Source: DASPKX01 sp035627835 (GTDB lineage: Bacteria; Verrucomicrobiota; Verrucomicrobiia; Limisphaerales; SXQI01). Taken from it: a stretch of 35,545 nucleotides of DNA. Below, in pieces: positions 24,905 to 33,335 of the stretch. The notes below the pieces were generated by a model. It was not told where the DNA came from. It did no database searches and worked only from the letters and a program-made list of their open reading frames with translations. The DNA lies in contig DASPKX010000063.1 of the NCBI GenBank assembly GCA_035627835.1, positions 1 through 35,545 on the forward strand, written 5' to 3'. The position numbers and the translations under genes were made by a program. Positions within the stretch are counted from its first letter, which is position 1. Every line of letters begins with the position of its first letter.

Positions 24905-26128
24905 TCAGGCGCCAAACTTGTCGAACATGCGGGCGTTGGCCTGCATCAAACGAATAAGGTATTTGGCCTGGAAAACCCCAAGCGAGCCGATGTTCGCGCC
25001 CGTTTCGGTAAAGCGATCGAGCTTGTCTGAACCGGAAAGCGCGGCGTTGAGCAGCACCGGCTGCGGATGCCACGAATGCCCACGAACAGCGCAAGGCGTG
25101 GAATGATCGCCCGTGATCGCGATGACATCTGGCCGCTTCTCCAGGAGAATTGGAAGCGCCGCGTCGAACTCCTCAATGGCTTTCTTCTTCGCCTCAAAAT
25201 TGCCGTCTTCCCCGTGCATGTCCGTGTATTTGTAATGCACGAAGAAGAAGTTGTATTTGTCGTAGTTGGCGCGATACGCCTCGAACTGCTCCTGGATCGT
25301 TTGCGGGCCTTCGATCTTGGTCATTCCAACCAATTGGGCCAGCCCTTTGTACATCGGATACACCGCGATGCAGGCGGGCTTCAGCTTGTAACGCTCCTCG
25401 AAAGTCGGGATCTCCGGCTGATGCGCAATCCCGCGCATGAGGAAGCCATTGGCAGGCTGCTTCTTGGCCAGCAACGGGAGAGCGAGCTTGTAGAATTCCC
25501 CAATCAGCTTGGCAGCCTTCTTGGCCCCAGCCGACTTCGCGTCCACAGGTTTCGATGCAGGAATCGCGAGACCTTCACGATGCGGGTCCGAATCTGTCAG
25601 CGGGCCTTCAAGCCCTTTGCCGCGGAACACCACCACAAAGCGATGGCCCTTCCCTGCTTTGATAATGACCTGCGTGTCGCCGATCTTCTTAATCTTGCTC
25701 GCCAACAAGGCGCAAAGTTCTTCGCAAACAGGAGTGTCAATTCGCCCAGCGCGGCGATCGGTGACTATGCCTTTTGCGTCAAGGGTGCAGAAATTCGCGC
25801 GCGCCGCAACGTCGCCGCCTTTCAGTTCCAAACCGAGGCCCAGCGCTTCAATAACGCCGCGGCCAACTTCAAACTCAAGAGGGTCATAGCCGAACAGGCC
25901 GAGATGGCCGGGGCCGCTGCCCGGCGTGATGCCGGGGGCCACAGGAATCATGCGGCCCTGGGCCGATTCCTTGGAAAGCGCGTCGAGATTCGGGGTGCGC
26001 GCGGCCTCCAAGGGAGTGAGAAAGCTCTGCTCGCGAGTGGCGATGTCGCCGAGACCATCGAGAACGATGAGCGCGAGCTTCGCGTTCGTCTCGAGAGTGA
26101 GATTTGCGTAGAGGGAGTCGAGGTCCAT
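24905..26128 (-). CDS. apgM: Cofactor-independent phosphoglycerate mutase (archaeal type)
   Basis: I choose the ATG at 26128 (MDLDSLYANLTLETNAK; 407 residues). The frame extends to 26245, but those 39 residues look non-coding. The alkaline phosphatase-superfamily metal sites are visible: LIVLDGLGD (Asp24), TPGSGPGHLGLFGYDP with the likely nucleophile Ser71, HYKYTDMHGEDGN, and ITGDHSTPCAVRGHSWHPQP. FDGLDSP-type binding loops sit between. The enzyme interconverts 3- and 2-phosphoglycerate in glycolysis without 2,3-bisphosphoglycerate. A long open frame on the opposite strand (25067-26341) is a by-product of base composition. No Shine-Dalgarno sequence is obvious. Confidence 0.92.
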   Translation of the reverse strand: MDLDSLYANLTLETNAKLALIVLDGLGDIATREQSFLTPLEAARTPNLDALSKESAQGRMIPVAPGITPGSGPGHLGLFGYDPLEFEVGRGVIEALGLGLELKGGDVAARANFCTLDAKGIVTDRRAGRIDTPVCEELCALLASKIKKIGDTQVIIKAGKGHRFVVVFRGKGLEGPLTDSDPHREGLAIPASKPVDAKSAGAKKAAKLIGEFYKLALPLLAKKQPANGFLMRGIAHQPEIPTFEERYKLKPACIAVYPMYKGLAQLVGMTKIEGPQTIQEQFEAYRANYDKYNFFFVHYKYTDMHGEDGNFEAKKKAIEEFDAALPILLEKRPDVIAITGDHSTPCAVRGHSWHPQPVLLNAALSGSDKLDRFTETGANIGSLGVFQAKYLIRLMQANARMFDKFGA

Positions 26129-26405
26129 TGTTGTTTGTTCGAGTTCAGCCCCCGGCAAGCCGGGTTTCAAAGCGCCGGATATTGCGGGGAACGCGCCGGA
26201 GCCGTCAATCGTGGAGAAAAGAAAGCCAACCCCGATTGCGCGCATAAACGAGGCGCCGCCCGGCTGGCAAACGGCCTCGCCAGGTTTGTTGTGGAATCCC
26301 CGAAGGCGCGGCAGCCAACCTACAATGTTAAAAGTGGGTAAAGATTAGACCTAAAGGTCGAGGCTGCGAAGCCAGACGCCGGTCAGCGAAAGGGTATTCT
26401 CCTGC

Positions 26406-27344
26406 TCATTTGTGCGGCACGTTGAAGCGGAAATCTTCAACGACAAATTCGAGCGTTGAAGTGGCAAGACCTTCTTTGCCGCCTTCAAGTTTGCCCCAGC
26501 TGAATTTCTTGAGCGCGCAACCGGTCAGTGTGAAGGTGCCTAACGTGCGCTTTAGGGATGGGTCTTTCATGTCGATGACGATATCCATGAACTCCGCCTC
26601 TTCGCAGTTGCCATCCTGGATGATGCGGACGGCGAGGTCCTCGGCAGTTTTGTAGCCTGCAGAAGAGACCTCAATCAGCAGAGGGCCGAGGTCGGGTTTA
26701 TCATAAACCGGTGGCTGGTTGGCCATGCGCCCGTGGGATTCTTTATGAATCTTTGGGGTGATCTTCGGAAGGGTGATGCTGACGATTACCTCATCAGGAA
26801 TTTGCGGCATGCTGACGTAAAAGTTTGAAGGGAGGATTTCACCAATACCCTTCCCCATCTGGCCTTGAGCCTTGCCGCCGCCCGCCACGTATTTGATTTG
26901 CTGCGGCTGCCATCTGGCGGTGACATCGAAGGTTTTGACGTCCGAGGCTTTGAGGATCGGCCATTCAATGGCAGTGAGGATTGACGAGCGCATGTCGATC
27001 CCGCGCTTGATGTTGTAATCGTTGTCCGCGAGATGCACGGACACATCCGTCGCGGCGGAACCGCCGGACCAGGAGCTGGAGAGCCATTCAAGAACGCTTG
27101 CAGCCTGGGAAATGTTGAACTCCGCAGTTGACTCCCCAATCTTCGGCGCGCCTAGACGTTTCTTCGAGGCAACTTCCGCTTCGTAGGTTGGAGCCTGGAA
27201 GCTGCTGACTGGCGCTAAGGTTTCGCCAATATTAATGAGTGTGATGCCAGCATCGTCGGCGCGAGGGTCTTGGGCGAAGGTGGTCGCGTTGGTCGCGAGG
27301 AAGGCGGAAATGCCCGCGAGAAGCGGGGTGAGTTTTGAGATCAT
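26406..27344 (-). CDS. Exported protein of unknown function, possibly two tail-tube-like domains
   Basis: The ATG at 27344 is chosen; it opens a signal peptide (MISKLTPLLAGISAFLATNA) and AGGA lies just upstream. The 312-residue product has no recognised family. Two similar halves may be present. Residues around 85-185 end in SDVKTFDVTARWQPQQIKY. The last ~70 residues (TLTGCALKKFSWGKLEGG then LATSTLEFVVEDFRF) resemble the C-terminus of phage/contractile-system tail-tube proteins, which read 'LxnAwPxxYs..sxDvaieelELahEgl'. An exported protein with a tail-tube fold would be odd, so this is only a lead. It is monocistronic by spacing. Confidence 0.6.
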   Translation of the reverse strand: MISKLTPLLAGISAFLATNATTFAQDPRADDAGITLINIGETLAPVSSFQAPTYEAEVASKKRLGAPKIGESTAEFNISQAASVLEWLSSSWSGGSAATDVSVHLADNDYNIKRGIDMRSSILTAIEWPILKASDVKTFDVTARWQPQQIKYVAGGGKAQGQMGKGIGEILPSNFYVSMPQIPDEVIVSITLPKITPKIHKESHGRMANQPPVYDKPDLGPLLIEVSSAGYKTAEDLAVRIIQDGNCEEAEFMDIVIDMKDPSLKRTLGTFTLTGCALKKFSWGKLEGGKEGLATSTLEFVVEDFRFNVPHK

Positions 27345-27498
27345 AGGTTTCCTAGGAACAGGTTCGTGAAAGGTTTGGATTAGGGATATCAGCAAACGAC
27401 CGCCGGAAGCAAGCACGGGAGGAATGAGGATTTAAATACCAGGGATTGCGCTTGGGAAGAATTATAGGCCACCACACTGATTTAACGAGCTAAGCGTT

Positions 27499-27682
27499 AT
27501 GAATCACGACGTCTCGCCCCGACCTCCACGACCGAAGCGATGGCCTGGCTTGGTTGGCGTGCTTGTGGGAGCAGAAGTCGGCCTCGGGGTGGCTAAACTG
27601 ACGGGACGGGGGGGGCATGTGGTTAGTGCTCGGGTGCGCCGTCTTGGGTATTATTCTGGGGAACAAGTCGGGGCAGCGCTAA
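27499..27682 (+). pseudogene. Small two-helix membrane protein apparently interrupted by a frameshift in a G8 run
   Basis: From the ATG at 27499 a frame encodes a basic start (RPPRPKRWP) and a glycine-rich helix (GLVGVLVGAEVGLGVAKL). It then meets eight G at 27608-27615. Staying in frame gives an Arg-rich low-complexity tail. Dropping one G shifts into TGRGG-MWLVLGCAVLGIILG-NKSGQR and a stop at 27682, which is a second helix with a basic end and makes a coherent protein of about 60 residues. This reads as a one-base insertion, a sequencing error in a homopolymer, or frameshifting. Which of these cannot be told from the window. Confidence 0.6.
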
Positions 27683-27721
27683 AATGTGGGGAGTTTTCTC
27701 GAGTGCCTGCACAGATTCCGA

Positions 27722-27886
27722 TTAAAGGCTTACCCAAGTCCCGGAACCTCCAAAGAAAACACCGAGAGGAGTTCCCAAGAGAATTGAGCCGAACCAGCAA
27801 CCAAGCAGCCCTCCGAAGATGAGGCCGTAGCAGAAATGCGCCCAGTAATGGTGACGACCAGTCAATGGATCATCTTTCCGTTTCAT
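27722..27886 (-). CDS. Small hydrophobic membrane protein
   Basis: About 54 residues from the ATG at 27886 (MKRKDDPLTGRHHYWAHFCY); an upstream in-frame ATG at 27904 would add six residues. A polar head is followed by a single long, glycine-rich hydrophobic segment (GLIFGGLLGCWFGSILLGTPLGVFF) that can span the membrane. The start lies inside the last codons of the DUF2238 gene, in a different frame, which suggests translational coupling. Function is unknown. Its neighbour on the other strand (27499-27682) is of similar size and character. Confidence 0.5.
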   Translation of the reverse strand: MKRKDDPLTGRHHYWAHFCYGLIFGGLLGCWFGSILLGTPLGVFFGGSGTWVSL

Positions 27887-28532
27887 CTGAAACCGTGTTT
27901 CCACCGCCCCACCTCTCCAGCCGCGAAAGCTGCCGGTCGTGGAACCTGGAGAGTATGAGCAGCGAAGTGATTGCGCCTACTGTGGCGAGGAACATGTCCC
28001 ATTGGGTGTCCCAGACGTCGCCTTGAGTGCCGAGGAAGGCGTCGGCAGCAGAGCCGCCAATCACAGCAGCCCACCATTCGATAAATTCGTAGCTCACCGA
28101 AATGGCCATGCAGATGCACACTACAATGAAGGCGAGCCATTTGCCGCGCTGTAGCGGGGAGCGGCGGAGCAGGATCTCACGGGCGACAATGGCCGGGACG
28201 AAGCCCTGGGCGAAGTGGCCGATGCGGTCGTAATGATTACGGCTGAGGTCGAAAGCTTCTTTGGCCCAGTTGCCCAGCGGCACCAGCGCGTAAGTGTAGC
28301 GCGCGCCAAGCATCAGGATGCAACCGTGAATGAACATCCAGCGATACGCCAGAGGCGTGAACTGGAATCGCTTGAACGTCGCGATGAGAATCGGCAGCCC
28401 AATCAGGATGGGCGCGACTTCGAGCCACCAGGTGGTGCGGTCGTGCGGGTTCCAACCGGACACGACCAGCCCTGCCAGTGTTAAACCGACCAGAACCTGC
28501 AGCTCACGTCGGTTCGGGCACAATGGAATCAT
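27870..28532 (-). CDS. DUF2238/YjdF-like inner-membrane protein
   Basis: The 220-residue protein has about six membrane helices. It carries the family signature ARYTYALVPLGNW followed by RNHYDRIGHFAQGFVPAI. Further marks are SYEFIEWWAAVIGGSAADAFLG and GTQGDVWDTQWDMFLATVGA. Members of the DUF2238 (YjdF) family have no established function. Its start overlaps the stop of the HEAT gene as ATGA, so it is translationally coupled to it. A tiny membrane-protein gene overlaps its end. It belongs to the five-gene leftward cluster from 31618 to 27722. Confidence 0.88.
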   Translation of the reverse strand: MIPLCPNRRELQVLVGLTLAGLVVSGWNPHDRTTWWLEVAPILIGLPILIATFKRFQFTPLAYRWMFIHGCILMLGARYTYALVPLGNWAKEAFDLSRNHYDRIGHFAQGFVPAIVAREILLRRSPLQRGKWLAFIVVCICMAISVSYEFIEWWAAVIGGSAADAFLGTQGDVWDTQWDMFLATVGAITSLLILSRFHDRQLSRLERWGGGNTVSDETER

Positions 28533-29410
28533 GGGACTGGTGAGGGAGTGCGCGCAGGGAGTATTTCGTGTGCGAGCCGAGCAATGCGTTCAACTCGGGA
28601 GCTTTTCAAATGCTGAACGGTTTTCTCCACCTCAGCAGTGAGCTTCGCCTTACTGTGATTGAGCAGCGTCAAGGTTGAGCTAACCAACAGAACATCATCA
28701 TTTTGGAGCAGTCTTTGCACTGCCTTCCAAGTTTCCCTTGTAATTCGCCCACCTTCAAAGCAGTAGCTAACGGCGTGCAGCTGAACGGAAGGCGTTTCGT
28801 CACCGAGAAGTTCATCGACGAACTTCCAGGTTGCGTCATTCGACTTCTGGATTGAGAGGATTGCCTCGGCTAGTCGCTCGTGCCAGTCAGCCAGATCATC
28901 ACTCGCCGAATCCGCTGGATTTAAGTGCGACTCTGCAAACTCCACGTGCAATGTGGGCAAGGCAGACTCCGCCTTAGGTCCGAGCTTCTGAAGAAGCTCC
29001 AGTGCGAATGGACCAGCATTCCAGCGTTCCTCGGGGTTTGATATTAAACGGGTGAAATCTGGAATATAGCCCGCAAAATGCAGAGCCATCTTGCTTGCCT
29101 CAATCGAGGCAGCACGGCGAGTGCTTGGATCCGCGCGCAAGCTGTCCACAATGAGAGGCACGATAGTATTTGTAAGAAAACCCGGCGGCATGGAAGCGAC
29201 CACCGGGCCTGAGCAGAGAACACCCATCGCGTGAGGTCTGTTGGGGCCGCTTTTAGCCAGCAGCACCAGATTCGTTAGCGCTTCACGACTACCACTCTGG
29301 ACTTCCGCGCCTAGGCTGGCAGCACTTCGGCGCGGAGGCGCTTGGTCGGCTGCGACCAGCTCAGCTGCAAGTGCAAAAGCCAAAGAAAAGACACCGCCGC
29401 GCAAGAACAC
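28529..29410 (-). CDS. Exported HEAT-repeat-like helical protein
   Basis: The 293-residue protein starts with GTG at 29410, supported by AAGGAG seven bases upstream. Residues 1-21 (MFLRGGVFSLAFALAAELVAA) form a signal peptide. The rest is all-helical with repeated HEAT-like pairs, for example STRRAASIEASKMALHFAGYI, NAGPFALELLQKLGPKAESA and TWKAVQRLLQNDDVLLVSS. HEAT arrays serve as protein-binding scaffolds; no partner is identifiable. Downstream, its stop overlaps the DUF2238 start. Upstream, the sialate O-acetylesterase ends 17 bases away. Domain call rests on helix pattern rather than on a strong family match. Confidence 0.7.
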   Translation of the reverse strand: MFLRGGVFSLAFALAAELVAADQAPPRRSAASLGAEVQSGSREALTNLVLLAKSGPNRPHAMGVLCSGPVVASMPPGFLTNTIVPLIVDSLRADPSTRRAASIEASKMALHFAGYIPDFTRLISNPEERWNAGPFALELLQKLGPKAESALPTLHVEFAESHLNPADSASDDLADWHERLAEAILSIQKSNDATWKFVDELLGDETPSVQLHAVSYCFEGGRITRETWKAVQRLLQNDDVLLVSSTLTLLNHSKAKLTAEVEKTVQHLKSSRVERIARLAHEILPARTPSPVP

Positions 29411-29417
29411 TTCAAGT

Positions 29418-29423
29418 CTCCTT
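29418..29423 (-). promoter_or_regulatory. Shine-Dalgarno site fixing the GTG start of the HEAT-like gene
   Basis: AAGGAG on the minus strand ends seven bases before the GTG at 29410. There is no in-frame ATG nearby with a comparable site, and the GTG directly opens the signal peptide. Confidence 0.8.
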
Positions 29424-29427
29424 CAGC

Positions 29428-30975
29428 TTACTTCTTCGCTGTGGTCATCGGGAAGTCGTCCGTGCGGAATGGGGACGCGGGGAGGCCCTCTTTGTTGAAT
29501 AGATTCACGACGGGGAAGTCGGCCCAGCCGTAGCGGACGGCAGTCGGCTCACTCACCGCATCGGCGCTGACGATGACTTTGTCTTTGCCTTCAAGGCGGG
29601 CTTTGGCCCAGACGAACTTCTTGTCAGGGCCTGCGATGGCAAAGCTTTTGAGGTCTCCCTCGCGCGCTTCAAGGCCGCCGCCGATGTGGTCGAAGCTGAG
29701 CACAACTTCTTTGCCGCGGACTTCCATGCCTTTGTAAATGGGGCCGGAGTGAACGACGTCCTGGCCATAAGCGATCTTGCGCGCGGCCAGAGCGAGCCGG
29801 GCTCCGACTGGCTCTTTCTTTCCGGGATGGATGTCGTCTTTGTCGCCGTAGTCGGTGATCACGGCCATGCCGGTTTTGGCAACTTTCTTGGTGGCGAGCA
29901 GTTGAGCTTCGCGCAGTTCGGCCCAATCGCTTTCGCCGGGCGTGGCGGTGATCTCTTCGATGCTGCGTTTGCGGTTTTTATCCCAGGGCGCGAGTTGGAC
30001 GAAGAGGAATGGAAAATCGCCTTGGCCAAAATCGCTGCGCCAATTCTGGATCATGGCTGGGAAGAGATGGCGATATTGCTCGGCGCGGCCAGCGTTCGAT
30101 TCGCCCTGGTACCAAATCGCGCCTTTAATCGCGAATGGAACCAGCGGAGCGATCATGCCGTTCCAAAGCTCGGACGGCTTCCACATGGCGGTGGAGGGGC
30201 GTTGGCGGGTCATGCGCTTGCCTTCCTTCCGCAGGAGTTCGGCTTCCTGGTCCCACTTGCGGACTTCTGCCTGCTGCCATTTATAGGTGTCGCCGTATTT
30301 CAGGAGGATGTCGTTGAAATATTCATCGTTAGCGCGGAGCACTGAGTCCTTGATCCAAACTTCAGCAGGCGAGCCCCCCCAGGACGTGTGAATGAGGCCA
30401 ACGGGGACGCCGAGAGCTTTTTGCAGATCGCGGCCGAAGTAGTAGGCAACGGCCGAGAAATTAGGGACGCTCTCAGGCGACGAGACTTGCCAATCGGCCT
30501 CCAGCACGTCAGGCAATGGGTCGTTGGCCTTGGTCTTCGTGACCGTGAAGAGGCGGATGTTTGGGTTGGAAGCGCTGGCGATGGCCGCAGCGGGCTCGTG
30601 AGTGATGCGAAGGGACCACTCCATGTTCGATTGGCCACTGCAGATCCAGACTTCACCCACGACGACGTTATCGAGTTCGATCTTGTTTTTGCCGGCGACG
30701 ACGAGTTTGGCGGGAGTAGATGAGGCTTTCAAAGGAGTGAGCTTCACCTCCCAGCGGCCATTGCCACCTGCCTTGGTAGTTTGTTTTTGATCGCCGAAAG
30801 TGACGGTGACTTCCTCGTCCTGGTTAGCCCAGCCCCATACAGGAACAGGCTTGCCCTGCTGCAAAACCATGTTGCTCGAGAAAAGAGCTGGCAGACGAAC
30901 GTCGGCCATTGCCGCGGTTAAAGTGAGGAGAGCCCCGAAAGATTGGATCAGTCGCCGTGGAACCATGGTGATCAT
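29428..30975 (-). CDS. Sialate O-acetylesterase (SGNH-type)
   Basis: The 515-residue protein has a probable signal peptide (LIQSFGALLTLTAAMA; a start at the second Met, 30966, would suit it equally). An N-terminal beta domain precedes VVVGEVWICSGQSNMEW, with catalytic Ser116 in GQSNMEW. Then come TSWGGSPAEVW, GAIWYQGESNAGRA and the catalytic Asp/His region DDIHPGKKEPVGARLALAA. It removes 9-O-acetyl (or similar) groups from sialic acids or other acetylated sugars, probably outside the cytoplasm. It sits in a leftward cluster behind a PEP-CTERM protein (31 bases) and before the HEAT gene. No sialidase or transporter is near, so the natural substrate may be an acetylated polysaccharide. Confidence 0.92.
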   Translation of the reverse strand: MITMVPRRLIQSFGALLTLTAAMADVRLPALFSSNMVLQQGKPVPVWGWANQDEEVTVTFGDQKQTTKAGGNGRWEVKLTPLKASSTPAKLVVAGKNKIELDNVVVGEVWICSGQSNMEWSLRITHEPAAAIASASNPNIRLFTVTKTKANDPLPDVLEADWQVSSPESVPNFSAVAYYFGRDLQKALGVPVGLIHTSWGGSPAEVWIKDSVLRANDEYFNDILLKYGDTYKWQQAEVRKWDQEAELLRKEGKRMTRQRPSTAMWKPSELWNGMIAPLVPFAIKGAIWYQGESNAGRAEQYRHLFPAMIQNWRSDFGQGDFPFLFVQLAPWDKNRKRSIEEITATPGESDWAELREAQLLATKKVAKTGMAVITDYGDKDDIHPGKKEPVGARLALAARKIAYGQDVVHSGPIYKGMEVRGKEVVLSFDHIGGGLEAREGDLKSFAIAGPDKKFVWAKARLEGKDKVIVSADAVSEPTAVRYGWADFPVVNLFNKEGLPASPFRTDDFPMTTAKK

Positions 30976-31006
30976 GGGCCGATTCCAATGAAACCGCGGG
31001 TCAGTG

Positions 31007-31618
31007 TCAACCCCGGTGTGAGCAGCGGACTAGCCGATCAACTCGCCGGACCCTACGTTTGGCAACGAGAAGAAGCACAGCCCCAACCCCCAAGGACACC
31101 GCACTTGGTTCCGGAACAGCGACAACCCTGACGTCGTCAATCAACTGCCAGCGAGTGCCCAGGCTGGCGAAGTTCAGTTCAGTGCGATCAGAAAATGCTG
31201 TCACTTCGTAACTAAAAAGTTGCCACGCGCTCGCGCTGGGATTGGCTACTTCTCCTAGCACCTGTCCCGCCCATGTAACGCGAACGGGCGAGGCTCCAGG
31301 GGGGCTTTGCTCACCTGCCCGCCCCTCCCCTGACAAAAGGGCGAAGCTCAAACTATAGCTAGTTCCAGGAATAGTGCTGAGCATCTGATGAGCGGTTTGG
31401 CCGATACTGCTGTGACCGACATCAATTACCGCCCCCACGCTTTTGCCTTCATAGGCAAATCCCACTGTGTGCAGATAACCAACCGTGCCCGCCCACCCGT
31501 CGAATGTTCGCTCGAACCCGCCGTTGCGGACCAGATTCCCTTGTCCCTGTGAGTGGCTAACCAAAAGAAGAAATGTTGCGCAGGCGATGATCCTTAATAA
31601 ATCCGTGGAAATGCGCAT
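31007..31618 (-). CDS. PEP-CTERM sorted extracellular protein with a DUF642-like domain
   Basis: The 203-residue protein has a signal peptide (MRISTDLLRIIACATFLLLV, cleavage near HSQG). It has a beta-sandwich domain starting NLVRNGGFERTFDGW, a pattern of DUF642/carbohydrate-binding-like domains. The C-terminus is a PEP-CTERM signal: VPEPSAVSLG, a hydrophobic helix (VGAVLLLVA), then KRRVRRVDR. Such proteins are cut and anchored by an exosortase; no exosortase gene lies in this window. It begins the leftward cluster with sialate O-acetylesterase, so it may be co-expressed for polysaccharide work outside the cell. The start at 31618 is the first ATG in frame. Confidence 0.88.
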   Translation of the reverse strand: MRISTDLLRIIACATFLLLVSHSQGQGNLVRNGGFERTFDGWAGTVGYLHTVGFAYEGKSVGAVIDVGHSSIGQTAHQMLSTIPGTSYSLSFALLSGEGRAGEQSPPGASPVRVTWAGQVLGEVANPSASAWQLFSYEVTAFSDRTELNFASLGTRWQLIDDVRVVAVPEPSAVSLGVGAVLLLVAKRRVRRVDRLVRCSHRG

Positions 31619-31794
31619 CCATCAGATTTCAACCGGCAGCACCAGGAACGTCAAGGAGTGCTAGTCTAGGCCGCTCTTCATTGGAGGTTCCATTTTGAAT
31701 GACCCGGGCACAGTCGCTGCTCTTGTAGCGATATTGATCGTGGCAAGAGGTGAGGGCCATTGACCTTCGAGCGGAGTTTCAGGACTTTAGGGGC

Positions 31795-33249
31795 ATGGGA
31801 GCTTCAATGCTGATTGCGCGCGGGGAACGTGAGCATCGCCTTCAACCAAAGATGCTGAATCGCCATGGGCTAATCACCGGCGCTACAGGGACAGGGAAAA
31901 CAGTGACGTTGAGGGTCATTGCGGAGCAACTGAGCGAGCTGGGTGTGCCCGTGTTCATGGCGGACATCAAAGGGGATCTCTCGGGGATTTCGAAGCCTGG
32001 AACAGCCAATGAGCGATTGGCCGCGCGCGCGCAGGAGTTAGGAACGGAACTACGCCACGAAAAATTCCCGGCGGTGTACTGGGATCTTTACGGCAAGCAG
32101 GGGCATCCGATTCGCGCGACAGTTTCTGATCTCGGCCCGCTGCTGCTGAGCCGGTTGTTGAGCTTGAATGACACGCAGGAGGGAGTCCTCAACCTGATCT
32201 TCAAGATCGCGGATGATCATTCGATGTTGCTGCTGGACCTGAAGGATCTGCGCGCTATGGCCCAGCACGTGGGGGATAACGCGGCGGCTTTCCGCACGCA
32301 GTACGGGAATGTATCCGCAGCGAGCATTGGGGCGATTCAGCGGAACCTGCTCACGTTGGAAACGCAGGGGGCGGACCAGTTCTTCGGCGAGCCAATGCTC
32401 AACCTGGATGATCTAATCCAGACGGACGAGCGGGGGCGCGGGGTTATCAATATTTTGGCGGCGGATCAGTTGATTAACGCGCCCAAGGTTTACGCGAAGT
32501 TCCTGCTTTGGCTGATGGCGGAGCTGTTTGAGAACCTGCCAGAGGTGGGCGATTTGGAGAAACCGAAGCTGGTGTTCTTTTTTGACGAAGCGCACTTGCT
32601 CTTCACCGATGCCCCCCCTGCCCTCGTGCAAAAGGTGGAGCAATTGGTGCGGCTGATTCGATCAAAGGGCGTCGGCGTTTATTTCGTGACTCAGAACCCG
32701 CTGGACATTCCGGTATCGGTGCTCGCGCAGCTTGGGAACCGTGTTCAACACGCGTTGCGAGCATTCACCCCGTTGGACCAGAAGGCGGTTCGAAGCGCGG
32801 CGCAGACTTTCCGGCAGAATCCGAAGCTGGACATCGAGAAGGCTATTACGGAACTGAAAGTCGGTGAGGCGCTGGTGTCCTTTTTGGATGCGAATGGCGC
32901 GCCAGAGGTCGTGGATCGAGCGTTGATTTATCCACCACAAAGCCAGCTTCCGCCAATTACGCCAGGTGAGCGGCAGCAGTTCATCGCGCAATCACCTGTG
33001 GCCGGCGTTTACGACAAAACGGTTGATCGGGAGTCGGCTTATGAAATGTTGAAGGCACGAGCGGCACAGGCTCCGCAACCCGCAGCGCCGACAAGGCCCC
33101 CTGCACGAACGCCGCCATCGACCACGGAGGTCTTGGTGAAGAGCTTCGGCCAAAGCGCCGCGCGAGCGATGGGTTCGCAGGTCGGCCGGTCAATTATGAG
33201 GGGACTTTTTGGCTCGCTGCTGGGTTCATCGGGTCGGCGTCGGCGTTAA
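31795..33249 (+). CDS. HerA/YjgR-like ATPase (DUF853)
   Basis: I favour the ATG at 31795 (MGASMLIARGEREHRL), with AGGA ten bases upstream; a GTG at 31750 would add 15 residues. The protein is about 484 residues. Walker A is GATGTGKT (residues 29-36 of this start), followed by VFMADIKGDLSGIS, the DUF853 signature. Walker B is VFFFDEAHLLF, and a downstream segment GVGVYFVTQNPLDIPVSVLAQLGNRVQHALRA is typical. The C-terminal ~70 residues are Pro/Ala-rich and end in a basic run (SGRRRR). Family members are HerA-like ATPases of unknown role; no nuclease (NurA) partner or defence gene is adjacent. It is divergent from the PEP-CTERM gene. Confidence 0.9.
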   Translation: MGASMLIARGEREHRLQPKMLNRHGLITGATGTGKTVTLRVIAEQLSELGVPVFMADIKGDLSGISKPGTANERLAARAQELGTELRHEKFPAVYWDLYGKQGHPIRATVSDLGPLLLSRLLSLNDTQEGVLNLIFKIADDHSMLLLDLKDLRAMAQHVGDNAAAFRTQYGNVSAASIGAIQRNLLTLETQGADQFFGEPMLNLDDLIQTDERGRGVINILAADQLINAPKVYAKFLLWLMAELFENLPEVGDLEKPKLVFFFDEAHLLFTDAPPALVQKVEQLVRLIRSKGVGVYFVTQNPLDIPVSVLAQLGNRVQHALRAFTPLDQKAVRSAAQTFRQNPKLDIEKAITELKVGEALVSFLDANGAPEVVDRALIYPPQSQLPPITPGERQQFIAQSPVAGVYDKTVDRESAYEMLKARAAQAPQPAAPTRPPARTPPSTTEVLVKSFGQSAARAMGSQVGRSIMRGLFGSLLGSSGRRRR

Positions 33250-33335
33250 ACGAGCAGTTGCCCCTCAGGAGGGGGTCGCCTACTATTGAATACCCTCCGC
33301 CAAAGAGTCGTCTCTGGTTGAGGTATTGCTTTGAA

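Noticed and set aside
25067..26341. 424-codon open frame on the plus strand
   Set aside because: It lies antisense to the apgM gene, which has clear metal-site motifs. The frame has no recognisable domain and arises from GC-rich codon use.
31688..31765. Tiny hydrophobic frame just before the HerA-like gene (NDPGTVAALVAILIVARGEGH)
   Set aside because: Only about 23 codons, starting with TTG, and without a convincing binding site; it overlaps the candidate start region of the next gene.
31750..33249. HerA-like ATPase as part of a defence system
   Set aside because: No NurA, SIR2 or nuclease gene adjoins it. The DUF853 type is widespread outside defence loci.
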